Below are positions 15,831 through 23,052 of a stretch of DNA of 43,641 bases, piece by piece; positions within the stretch are counted from its first letter, which is position 1; each line of letters starts with the position of its first letter. The position numbers and the translations under genes are program-made. The notes under the pieces were generated by a model. The model was not told where the DNA came from, did not search any database, and saw only the letters and a list, made by a program, of their open reading frames with translations. The stretch is from positions 1 through 43,641 of the forward strand of contig DATJPR010000142.1 in the NCBI GenBank assembly GCA_035506295.1. Direction: 5' to 3'. The stretch comes from DATJPR01 sp035506295 (GTDB lineage: Bacteria; Bacteroidota; Ignavibacteria; UBA10030; UBA6906).

Positions 15831-16061
15831 ATGAAGGAATTTGTCGAGTACATCGCGAAGCATCTCATCGACCACCCGGAACAGTTGACGCTGGTCCAGG
15901 AAGAAAAAGAGAACAGCATCATCGTTCGTATCAAGGTCGATGAAGCCGATGTCGGGAAGATCATCGGCAAAAAGGGACGGACCGCCCAGTCCTTGCGCAC
16001 GCTTCTCTCCGCCGTTGCAGCAAAAAGCGGGAAACGCGCCATCCTGGAGATCGAAGATTGA
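15831..16061 (+). CDS. khpA: KH-domain RNA-binding protein KhpA
   Basis: This 76-residue protein consists of one KH domain. VDEADVGKIIGKKGRTAQSLR holds the GxxG loop (GKKG) that contacts RNA, and KRAILEIED ends it. KhpA proteins bind RNA, often with KhpB, and affect cell growth and division. The position between rpsP and rimM is typical. GGAGGAGGA immediately precedes the ATG. The 96-base gap after rpsP holds a small ACGAAG/CTTCGT hairpin and no other clear signal. Confidence 0.93.
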   Translation: MKEFVEYIAKHLIDHPEQLTLVQEEKENSIIVRIKVDEADVGKIIGKKGRTAQSLRTLLSAVAAKSGKRAILEIED

Positions 16062-16600
16062 ACGTTGAAACCGAAGCCAGGGTGGCTATCGGTAAAATCG
16101 TAAAGCCGTTCGGCGTGGAAGGTTTCGTCGTCGTCCAGACGATGACCGACTCTCCATCGCGATTTCGACGGCTCCATGCGGTGTATATCGGGACCAATGC
16201 TTCGACCGCGCTTGCGGGCACGGTCGAAAAGTCGAAGATCGGGCCCCGCGGCGTGAGGATGAAGCTGGCCGGGGTCGACGATCGGACGGCGGCGGAACAT
16301 CTCGTCGGTTCGCTGCTCTTCGTGACCGAGCGCGAACGCGTCCGGCTCCCCAAGGGCCACTTCTTCATCCACGACGTGATCGGCATGAAGGTCGTCGATG
16401 AAACCCGGGGCGATGTTGGGACGGTCAGCGATGTCCTGAAGTATCCCGCCCACGACGTGTATGTGGTCGCGCTCGGGGACACATCGTATATGATCCCCGC
16501 GGTCAAGGAAATTGTGCGGCACTTCGACACGACGGCGAAAGTTCTCACCGTTCGTCTCGTCGACGGCCTGCTCGAGGAACAGGAAGGGGTCGTGGCGTGA
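16058..16600 (+). CDS. rimM: Ribosome maturation factor RimM
   Basis: This 180-residue protein has the RimM N domain (VAIGKIVKPFGVEGFVVVQ) and the PRC-barrel C domain (GHFFIHDVIGMKVVDETRGDVGTVSDVL, then DTSYMIPAVKEIV). It assists maturation of the 30S head by binding S19. The likely start is the TTG overlapping the khpA stop (TTGA), which gives tight coupling. A GTG a few codons on is too late for the first strand. It overlaps trmD by four bases at its end. Confidence 0.94.
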   Translation: MNVETEARVAIGKIVKPFGVEGFVVVQTMTDSPSRFRRLHAVYIGTNASTALAGTVEKSKIGPRGVRMKLAGVDDRTAAEHLVGSLLFVTERERVRLPKGHFFIHDVIGMKVVDETRGDVGTVSDVLKYPAHDVYVVALGDTSYMIPAVKEIVRHFDTTAKVLTVRLVDGLLEEQEGVVA

Positions 16601-17277
16601 GAATCGACGTCATCACCGGCTTCCCCAGGATGGTTCAGGGACCGCTCGACGAATCCATCCTGAAGCGGGCGCGGACCAAAGGACTGGTCGAGATCGTCAT
16701 CCACGACCTGCGCGAGTATACGACGGACCGCCACCGCACGATCGACGATGCGCCGTACGGTGGGGGCGCGGGAATGGTGCTGAAGCCGGAGCCGATCGCC
16801 GCGTGCATCGACAAGCTCCGCGGCGAGCGCCGCTACGACGAGGTGATCTATCTGAGCGCGGATGGGGAAACGCTTTCCCAACCGCTGGCGAACCGCCTCT
16901 CGCTGCTCGAATCGATGATCCTCCTGTGCGGCCACTACAAAGGCATCGATGAACGCATCCGGCGCGCCTATGTCTCACGGGAGATTTCGATCGGCGACTA
17001 TGTCCTGACCGGCGGTGAGATCCCTGCTCTGGTGGTCATCGACGCCGTCGTGCGATTGATTCCCGGCGTGCTCAACGATGGGGAATCGCTCCTGAACGAC
17101 TCGTTTCAGGATGAGCTTCTCGGCGCGCCGTGCTACACGCGCCCGGTCGATTTTCAGGGGATGAAAGTCCCCGACGTTCTCCTCAACGGGAACCACGCGG
17201 AGATCACGGCGTGGCGGCAGGAAGAACGGCAGCGGAGGACGGTCCTCCGCAATGGCCCCGCAACTGAACGAATGTAA
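16597..17277 (+). CDS. trmD: tRNA (guanine-N1)-methyltransferase TrmD
   Basis: This 226-residue SPOUT enzyme methylates G37 of tRNAs with S-adenosylmethionine, preventing +1 frameshifts. The diagnostic blocks are present: RIDVITGFPRMV at the start, DDAPYGGGAGMV, LLCGHYKGIDERI, and the trefoil-knot loop EISIGDYVLTGGE followed by PALVVIDAVVRLIPGVL. The GTG start overlaps the rimM stop. The length is normal for the shorter TrmD forms. Confidence 0.97.
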   Translation: MRIDVITGFPRMVQGPLDESILKRARTKGLVEIVIHDLREYTTDRHRTIDDAPYGGGAGMVLKPEPIAACIDKLRGERRYDEVIYLSADGETLSQPLANRLSLLESMILLCGHYKGIDERIRRAYVSREISIGDYVLTGGEIPALVVIDAVVRLIPGVLNDGESLLNDSFQDELLGAPCYTRPVDFQGMKVPDVLLNGNHAEITAWRQEERQRRTVLRNGPATERM

Positions 17278-17291
17278 CTTTGGAGAAGGCA

Positions 17292-17633
17292 ATGGACAAG
17301 CTGAAGCTCGTTGAAGCCACACAACTGAAGACCGGTCTTCCGGATTTTGCTCCGGGCGATACTGTCAATGTTCACGTTCGCGTTATTGAGGGAGACAAGG
17401 AGCGCATCCAGGTTTTCCAGGGTGTCGTGATCGGCCGGCATGGCGCGGGCATGAACGCGACGTTCACCGTGAGAAAAATCTCCGACGGCGTCGGCGTTGA
17501 ACGCATCTTCCCGCTGCACTCCCCCAGGATCGCCAAGATCGAGAAGGTCAAAGAGGGAGCAGTCCGTCGCGCGAAACTGTACTATATGCGCTCACTTGCC
17601 AGCAAAGAGATACGGCGCAAAACCAGCGCATGA
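17292..17633 (+). CDS. rplS: 50S ribosomal protein L19
   Basis: This 113-residue protein is a complete L19: PDFAPGDTVNVHVRVIEGDKERIQVFQGVVI is the family core, and SPRIAKIEKVKEGAVRRAKLYY follows. L19 sits at the 30S-50S interface. I chose ATG 17292, with GGAGAAGG directly upstream, over the in-frame TTG at 17280 that overlaps this ribosome site. It is the last gene of the ffh operon and is followed by a terminator. Confidence 0.96.
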   Translation: MDKLKLVEATQLKTGLPDFAPGDTVNVHVRVIEGDKERIQVFQGVVIGRHGAGMNATFTVRKISDGVGVERIFPLHSPRIAKIEKVKEGAVRRAKLYYMRSLASKEIRRKTSA

Positions 17634-17652
17634 GCGACGGGGGAAGCTGAGA

Positions 17653-17680
17653 GTAGGAAGTAGGATGTAGGACGTAGGAA
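17653..17680 (+). repeat. Four tandem copies of a 7-bp unit (GTAGGAN)
   Basis: GTAGGAA, GTAGGAT, GTAGGAC and GTAGGAA follow one another without gaps between the rplS stop and its terminator. Only the last base varies. It is a short, possibly slippage-prone repeat with no evident function. Confidence 0.75.
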
Positions 17681-17681
17681 G

Positions 17682-17713
17682 AAAGCGGAGCGTGGACAGC
17701 GCCGCTTTTTTTT
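17682..17713 (+). terminator. Rho-independent terminator of the ffh-rplS operon
   Basis: AAAGCGG at 17682-17688 pairs with CCGCTTT at 17702-17708, with two more inner G-C pairs, and runs into eight Ts. It lies 49 bases past the rplS stop. Confidence 0.82.
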
Positions 17714-17714
17714 G

Positions 17715-17744
17715 TCGGATATCCGAAGCCCAATATCGGATATC
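17715..17744. repeat. Perfect 9-bp inverted repeat (GATATCCGA / TCGGATATC)
   Basis: GATATCCGA at 17718-17726 is repeated inverted at 17736-17744, and the left arm is itself part of the palindrome TCGGATATCCGA (17715-17726). It lies right after the terminator T-run and about 115 bases before mqnA. It could be an operator or repeat debris. Confidence 0.5.
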
Positions 17745-17824
17745 ACAATCCATCGCCCGTTCTGCTACCCCCAATCCCAAAGTCTCACGGTCCCCCAGTC
17801 ACCGATCGCCATCCTGTCGTTCGA

Positions 17825-17853
17825 TTGCTTCCAGCGGGCTGTTTCGCTATCAT
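17825..17853 (+). promoter_or_regulatory. Promoter candidate giving a leaderless mqnA transcript
   Basis: TTGCTT at 17825-17830 and TATCAT at 17848-17853 (5/6 match to TATAAT) are 17 bases apart. Transcription would start at about 17859-17860, which is the ATG itself. No ribosome site is visible before that ATG, consistent with leaderless translation. Confidence 0.4.
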
Positions 17854-17858
17854 ACGGC

Positions 17859-18704
17859 ATGTCCGACATCCTACACATCGGTGCATGGGATTCGTTCGCA
17901 CTCCTGCCTCTGGTTGAAGGACTGGGGAGGGGAGAGGGCGTTGCCCTGGAGATGCATGCTCCGGCGCACGTTGCGTTTCATCTTCGCGACCGGTTGACAA
18001 CGGTCGCATTTCTCTCGCCGATCGACTTCGCCAAAGACAGCTCGAACCTTCTTCTCGTCCCGGATCTCGGGCTCTGGTCAAACGGCGGCAGCGGCGCGGT
18101 TACCGTCCACTTCCGGTCGGGCATCCCTGACATCGAAACGCTCGCGGTCGACCCTGCCTTCGCGACGGAAGCCGTCCTTGCCAAGATCATCTTCTCGGAA
18201 GAGTTCGACGCGAACCCGCAGATCGTCCCCGTGTCGGGGAGCGTCGAGCAGATGCTTGCCCATGCCGATGCCGCGCTGCTCGTCGGCGATGCGGCGCTGC
18301 GCGAATCGGCCTACCATCCGGATGCGCTCGACCTGACGGAATCGTGGGTGCAGATGACGGAGCTCCCGTTTCTCCACGGCTTCTGGTGCGCGCGCGAGGA
18401 AGACCTTAGCCATGAGGTCGTCGACGCGTTGCGCGCAGGGAAACGAAACGACGAGGAATCCCTTGCAGCCATCGCCGACCGCGCTGCTCGCGAGAAACGC
18501 TTCCCGGGCTTGACCAACGACGCCCTCCGGATGCATCTCGAAGGATTTTCCTACGACCTGTCGGGAGACGCCATCGACGGAATGCGGGAATTTCTCCGGT
18601 TCGCCTACTTCCACGGCGTGCTCCCCGATGTCCCCGACATTCGCGTCTACACCGGGGAAGAAGAGTCGAACGGCAACAACCCCTTCGCCGACCGCCAAAA
18701 TTGA
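17859..18704 (+). CDS. mqnA: Chorismate dehydratase MqnA (futalosine menaquinone pathway)
   Basis: This 281-residue protein is of the MqnA/MqnD periplasmic-binding-protein fold. MqnA dehydrates chorismate to 3-enolpyruvyl-benzoate, the first step of futalosine-dependent menaquinone synthesis. Supporting segments are TVAFLSPIDFAKDS (MqnA-type), NLLLVPDLGLWSNG, VDPAFATEAVLAKI, ADAALLVGDAALR and FLHGFWCARE. ATG 17859 is preferred; an earlier open frame from 17712 begins in low-complexity intergenic sequence. Other mqn genes are not in the window. Distinction from MqnD rests on overall resemblance, so that part is less certain. Confidence 0.82.
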   Translation: MSDILHIGAWDSFALLPLVEGLGRGEGVALEMHAPAHVAFHLRDRLTTVAFLSPIDFAKDSSNLLLVPDLGLWSNGGSGAVTVHFRSGIPDIETLAVDPAFATEAVLAKIIFSEEFDANPQIVPVSGSVEQMLAHADAALLVGDAALRESAYHPDALDLTESWVQMTELPFLHGFWCAREEDLSHEVVDALRAGKRNDEESLAAIADRAAREKRFPGLTNDALRMHLEGFSYDLSGDAIDGMREFLRFAYFHGVLPDVPDIRVYTGEEESNGNNPFADRQN

Positions 18705-18729
18705 ATCTCTCCGCGCCATTCGGTAGATT
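18701..18729 (+). promoter_or_regulatory. Promoter candidate giving a leaderless recN transcript
   Basis: TTGAAT at 18701-18706, overlapping the mqnA stop, and TAGATT at 18724-18729 are spaced by 17 bases. The expected transcript start (about 18735-18736) falls on the recN ATG, and no ribosome site is present. Confidence 0.4.
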
Positions 18730-18735
18730 TCCGTC

Positions 18736-20463
18736 ATGCTGAAGAGCCTGTCCATCCGGAACTACGCCCTCATCAATGAGATTGCCCTCGATTTGTCGCC
18801 CGGATTGGTGATTATCACCGGCGAAACAGGAGCGGGCAAATCGATCATCATCGACGCGCTCGGGCTGATCCTTGGAGCTCGCGCGAGCGCCGAGGAGGTC
18901 CGCTCCGGGTCGGACAAGGCGATCGTCGAGGCGGTCTTCGACGTCTCCGGCCACAAACGCGTCAAAACGCTTTGCGAAGAAAACGACGTCGACTGTCCCG
19001 ATGAGCTGGTCGTCCGGCGCGAGGTTTCGGCGAAAGGGCAGAGTCGCTGTTTCATCAGCGATTCCCCCGTTCCCCTCGCGCTGCAAAAACAGATCGGCGA
19101 GCTGCTGGTCGACCTGCACGGCCAACACGAACACCAGTCGCTCCTGCGCACGGAGATGCACGTCGGAATGCTCGACGACTTCGGCGGACTGGAAGGCATG
19201 GTTGAGGAGTTCAGCCGCAGCTTTCAAACCCTGCGGGAAAAGGGGCGGGCGCTCGATGATCTGCGACAGCGAGAACGCCAGCTTCGGGAGAAGAAGGAAT
19301 TTTATGACTTCCAGATCCGCGAGATCGACGCGGTGGCCCCGCGTCCCGGCGAGGAAGAGGATCTGGAACGCGAACTCAAGATCCTCGAAAACGCCGAGCG
19401 CCTGTTTGGAAGCACCGGCAGTATCTACGAACTCCTGTACGAGGGAGACAAATCGATCCGCGATCAGCTGGTCCTGGTGCGAAACCAGCTTCTTCATCTG
19501 GCGGAGATCGACGTTCGATTCAAGGAAGCGGCGGGTGAATGCGAGTCTGCGGAAGCGGTGATCAACGAGCTTGCCCGTTTCATCCAGAGCTACAACGCCA
19601 GGGTCGAATTCAGCCCGGACCGCCTTGAAGACCTCCGTGAACGTCTCGGCCGGCTGGCGCTGCTCAAGAAGAAATTCGGCGGCACGCTCGACGCGGTGAT
19701 CGCCCACCGCGAAGAGATCGGCAAGGAAGTCGCCCTCGCGGAGAATTTCGAGGGAGTCATCGCTCAGCTGCAGGAAGAGTCGAACGCCGTTCAGGCGGAG
19801 TGCGCCACGCTTGCCCAGCGTCTCTCGGCAAAGCGCCACGAAGTCTCCCGTCGGATCGAGAAGGGAATTGTCGATGAACTGAAGCACCTGGGCATTCAGC
19901 ACGGACAGTTCCAGGTGCGCATTACCCAGGTTGAACTGGAAAACGGAGAAGCGCCGTCGCCCTCTGTCCAGGTGGGGCGGAAACGGCTCCGGCTGAACCC
20001 GCGCGGCTACGACACGGTGGAATTCCTCGTATCCACGAACCTCGGCGAGAGCCCCAAACCTCTCGTGAAGATCGCGTCCGGCGGGGAAGTATCGAGGATC
20101 ATGCTCGCGCTGAAAGGGATCCTGGCGAAATCCGATCGTCTTCCGCTCATGGTGTTTGACGAAATCGACGTCGGCGTCAGCGGACGAATCGCGCAGGCCG
20201 TCGGCCTCAGCCTCAAAGACCTTTCAGCGTTCCATCAGGTCATCGCCATCACGCATCTCCCGCAAATCGCCGGCCTCGCCGATGTTCACTTCGTCGTTAC
20301 CAAGAGCGAGCAGAAAGGGAGAACCACAACATCCATCCGCCGCCTGAGCCTTGACGAGCAGGTGGAAGAGGTCGCGCGACTGATGAGTGGCGCGGAGGTG
20401 ACGGAAGCGGGGCTGGCAAGTGCGCGGGAGCTGATGGGTCAATCCAACGGCAATGCGCGATGA
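18736..20463 (+). CDS. recN: DNA repair ATPase RecN
   Basis: This 575-residue SMC-like ATPase is used in double-strand-break repair. Walker A is GETGAGKS (29-36) in the usual SLSIRNYALINEIALDL context. A long coiled-coil middle section is rich in Glu, Arg and Leu (about 155-370). The C-terminal lobe has the signature IASGGEVSRIMLALKG, Walker B PLMVFDEIDVGVSG and the ITHLPQIAGLADVHF block. The length is normal. The stop overlaps the start of a DNA methyltransferase gene (ATGA), an unusual partner. Confidence 0.97.
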   Translation: MLKSLSIRNYALINEIALDLSPGLVIITGETGAGKSIIIDALGLILGARASAEEVRSGSDKAIVEAVFDVSGHKRVKTLCEENDVDCPDELVVRREVSAKGQSRCFISDSPVPLALQKQIGELLVDLHGQHEHQSLLRTEMHVGMLDDFGGLEGMVEEFSRSFQTLREKGRALDDLRQRERQLREKKEFYDFQIREIDAVAPRPGEEEDLERELKILENAERLFGSTGSIYELLYEGDKSIRDQLVLVRNQLLHLAEIDVRFKEAAGECESAEAVINELARFIQSYNARVEFSPDRLEDLRERLGRLALLKKKFGGTLDAVIAHREEIGKEVALAENFEGVIAQLQEESNAVQAECATLAQRLSAKRHEVSRRIEKGIVDELKHLGIQHGQFQVRITQVELENGEAPSPSVQVGRKRLRLNPRGYDTVEFLVSTNLGESPKPLVKIASGGEVSRIMLALKGILAKSDRLPLMVFDEIDVGVSGRIAQAVGLSLKDLSAFHQVIAITHLPQIAGLADVHFVVTKSEQKGRTTTSIRRLSLDEQVEEVARLMSGAEVTEAGLASARELMGQSNGNAR

Positions 20464-21578
20464 AAGTGTCGGGCATACCCGCCGCCATCGGCACAACAAA
20501 CCTCCTGATTCACGGCGAGAATGTGGCGGCCCTCAGCACGCTTCTCGATCGGTCCTCCGTGCGTGGTCGCGTCCGACTGGTGTACATCGACCCTCCGTTC
20601 TCAACACGCCAGGATTTCACGATCGGCGCCCGGAGAGTATCGACCATCAGCAGGAGCAGGAACGAACGCCTGGCGTATCGCGACACGCTCTCCGGGGAGG
20701 AGTATCTCGAGTTTCTTCGCCATCGCCTTGTCTTACTCCGCGAACTGCTCGCCGATGACGGATCGATCTACGTCCATATTGACGATAAGGTCGGCCACTA
20801 CGTAAAAATTCTTTTGGATGACATCTTCGGCGCGGCCAATTTTCGCAACGATATCACGCGGATCAAGTGCAACCCCAAGAACTTTTCCCGCAAGGGGTTC
20901 GGCAATATCAAGGACAGGATCTTCTTCTACACCAAGACTTCGCGGTTCGTGTGGAATGAGCCGTCGGAGTCCATGGATCCGGACGATGTTGCGCGCCTCT
21001 TTCCCAAGACCGATCGCCGTGGGAGACGGTACACCACCACGCCACTGCACGCGCCGGGCGAGACGCAACGCGGGGCTACGGGTGGTGCGTGGAAGGGCAT
21101 CATGCCTCCGGCAGGGCGGCATTGGCGCGTCTCGCCAAAGGAGCTGAGCCGTCTTGACACCATGCGGCTCATCGAGTGGTCCCGGACGGGCAATCCGCGG
21201 AAGAAAATTTACGCTGACGAGATCGCCGCGCGCGGGAAAAAAGTTCAGGATGTATGGGAAATGAAGGATCCTCCGTATCCGGCATACCCGACGCAAAAGA
21301 ACATCGATCTGCTGAAACGAATTATCGCGGCATCCTCCCACCCCGGGGATCTCGTCCTCGATTGCTTTGCCGGTTCCGGGACAACCCTTGTTGCCGCCGA
21401 GATGCTGGGACGCCACTGGATCGGAATCGATGAATCGTCGCATGCCGTGAGGGTCGTCCGAAAGCGCCTCCGGGAGCTGGAAAACAGTGCAGGCTATGTC
21501 GTATGGTCGTGCGCAGGCGCAACGGCGAACGCGAAACGCCGGAGCACGGCATCGCTTCATCTCCTCCACCGAAGATAA
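20460..21578 (+). CDS. Site-specific DNA methyltransferase (adenine/N4-cytosine), beta-type motif order
   Basis: This 372-residue amino-methyltransferase has its catalytic motif IV DPPF at residues 44-47, in LVYIDPPFSTR. The SAM-binding motif I, FAGSGTT (303-309), comes near the C-terminus after a target-recognition region. That order is the beta class. PAYPTQKNIDLLKRII and HPGDLVLDCF are typical of stand-alone and Type II/III modification enzymes. No restriction endonuclease or specificity subunit is near, so it looks like an orphan methyltransferase. It is coupled to recN by four overlapping bases and lies 19 bases before cysS. Its basic, low-complexity last 25 residues look less conserved. 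Confidence 0.9.
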   Translation: MKVSGIPAAIGTTNLLIHGENVAALSTLLDRSSVRGRVRLVYIDPPFSTRQDFTIGARRVSTISRSRNERLAYRDTLSGEEYLEFLRHRLVLLRELLADDGSIYVHIDDKVGHYVKILLDDIFGAANFRNDITRIKCNPKNFSRKGFGNIKDRIFFYTKTSRFVWNEPSESMDPDDVARLFPKTDRRGRRYTTTPLHAPGETQRGATGGAWKGIMPPAGRHWRVSPKELSRLDTMRLIEWSRTGNPRKKIYADEIAARGKKVQDVWEMKDPPYPAYPTQKNIDLLKRIIAASSHPGDLVLDCFAGSGTTLVAAEMLGRHWIGIDESSHAVRVVRKRLRELENSAGYVVWSCAGATANAKRRSTASLHLLHRR

Positions 21579-21597
21579 CTCTCAATCCGGAATCTCC

Positions 21598-23052
21598 ATG
21601 TCACTTGTCGTCTACAACACACTCTCGAGGATGAAGGAGCCGTTCGTACCGCTTGAACCCGGACGCGTGGGAATGTACGTCTGCGGCCCCACGGTCTACG
21701 GTCATTCGCATCTCGGGCACGCGAAGAGCTACGTCTCCTTTGATGTCATTGTCCGCTACCTCCGGTTTCTCGGACTCCATGTGACCTATGTACAGAACAT
21801 CACCGACGTCGGTCATCTGACCGACGATGCGGACGAAGGGGAGGATAAGCTCCTCAAGCAGTCGAGGATCGAGCGCATCCACCCGATGCAGATCGCCGAA
21901 CTCTACACGCGGAGCTATTACGAGGACATGGACGCGATGAACGTCCTTCGCCCCGACATCGCACCGAGGGCGACGGGACACATCATCGAACAGATCGCCC
22001 TTACCGACACGTTGCTGAAGAATGGGCACGCGTATGCCGTCAACGGTTCCGTCTACTTTGACGTCGGTTCGTTTCACAATTATGGCAGACTCTCGGGGAG
22101 AAGACTCGAGGATCTGGAGGCGGGGGCGCGTGTCGAAGTCAATCCCGAGAAGAAGCATCCAGGCGATTTCGCGCTTTGGAAGCGCGCCGAGCCAGGCCAT
22201 ATCATGCGCTGGCCAAGCCCCTGGGGCGAGGGATTCCCGGGGTGGCATCTCGAGTGCTCGGCGATGTCCATGAAGTATCTTGGAGAACGCATCGATGTTC
22301 ACGGCGGAGGACTCGAGAACCAGTTCCCGCATCATGAATGTGAAATCGCGCAAAGCGAGTGTGCCACCGGTAAGCCGTTCGTGAAATACTGGCTCCACAA
22401 TAACATGGTCACCGTCGACGGCAGGAAGATGGGGAAGTCGCTCGGCAACTTCACCACGCTGAAAGACGCCTTCACGAAATGGTCGCCGCAAGTCGTGCGG
22501 TTCTTCGTCCTCCAGAGCCACTATCGGAGCACGCTGGACTTCAGCGAAGCGGCCGTCGAAGGCGCCGCGAAAGGGCTCGACCGTCTCAACAGCACGCGAC
22601 GTGAAGTGCGTTCGCGACTCCGGACGGCCGGTGACCACGGCAGCGCCACGCCGGTCAATCTTTCCGGATATCGCGACGCATTCATTGCCGCGATGGACGA
22701 TGATTTCAATACCCCGCAGGCGATTGCCGTCCTGTTCGACCTGAGCCGCGAGATCAACAGTCTTCTCTCGTCTGGCGAGCCGACGTCTTCCGCATCGCTG
22801 CAATCTGTCGACGCACTGTTCGAGGAACTCGCCGGCGGCGTTCTGGGGATTCGCACGGAAGCCGGCATGGCGCCGGCCGACGGAGTCGAATCGCTCGACG
22901 ATCAACTGATGCAGATCATCATTGGTCTCAGGAATGATCTGCGGACACAGAAGCTCTGGCCCCTGGCAGACCGGATCCGGAACGGTCTGTCTGCAATCGG
23001 GGTTACACTGGAGGACGGGAAGCAAGGCACACTATGGAAGCGCAATTCCTGA
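21598..23052 (+). CDS. cysS: Cysteinyl-tRNA synthetase
   Basis: This 484-residue class I synthetase has YVCGPTVYGHSHLGHAK with the zinc cysteine and HIGH-type motif, GWHLECSAMSMKYLG and FPHHECEIAQSE with the other zinc ligands, and GRKMGKSLGNF as the KMSKS loop. The Gly in place of the first Ser (KMGKS) is the variant I associate with Bacteroidota-type CysRS. ATG 21598 gives the standard N-terminus (LVVYNTLSRMKEPF); earlier in-frame starts lie inside the methyltransferase gene. Confidence 0.97.
   Translation: MSLVVYNTLSRMKEPFVPLEPGRVGMYVCGPTVYGHSHLGHAKSYVSFDVIVRYLRFLGLHVTYVQNITDVGHLTDDADEGEDKLLKQSRIERIHPMQIAELYTRSYYEDMDAMNVLRPDIAPRATGHIIEQIALTDTLLKNGHAYAVNGSVYFDVGSFHNYGRLSGRRLEDLEAGARVEVNPEKKHPGDFALWKRAEPGHIMRWPSPWGEGFPGWHLECSAMSMKYLGERIDVHGGGLENQFPHHECEIAQSECATGKPFVKYWLHNNMVTVDGRKMGKSLGNFTTLKDAFTKWSPQVVRFFVLQSHYRSTLDFSEAAVEGAAKGLDRLNSTRREVRSRLRTAGDHGSATPVNLSGYRDAFIAAMDDDFNTPQAIAVLFDLSREINSLLSSGEPTSSASLQSVDALFEELAGGVLGIRTEAGMAPADGVESLDDQLMQIIIGLRNDLRTQKLWPLADRIRNGLSAIGVTLEDGKQGTLWKRNS

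Noticed and set aside
18406..19902. Long open frame antisense to recN (498 codons)
   Set aside because: It is the mirror of a well-supported recN gene. High-GC codon bias leaves long open frames on the opposite strand, and its composition is not protein-like.
21601..23025. Long open frame antisense to cysS (474 codons)
   Set aside because: The same mirror effect; cysS on the plus strand has every expected motif.
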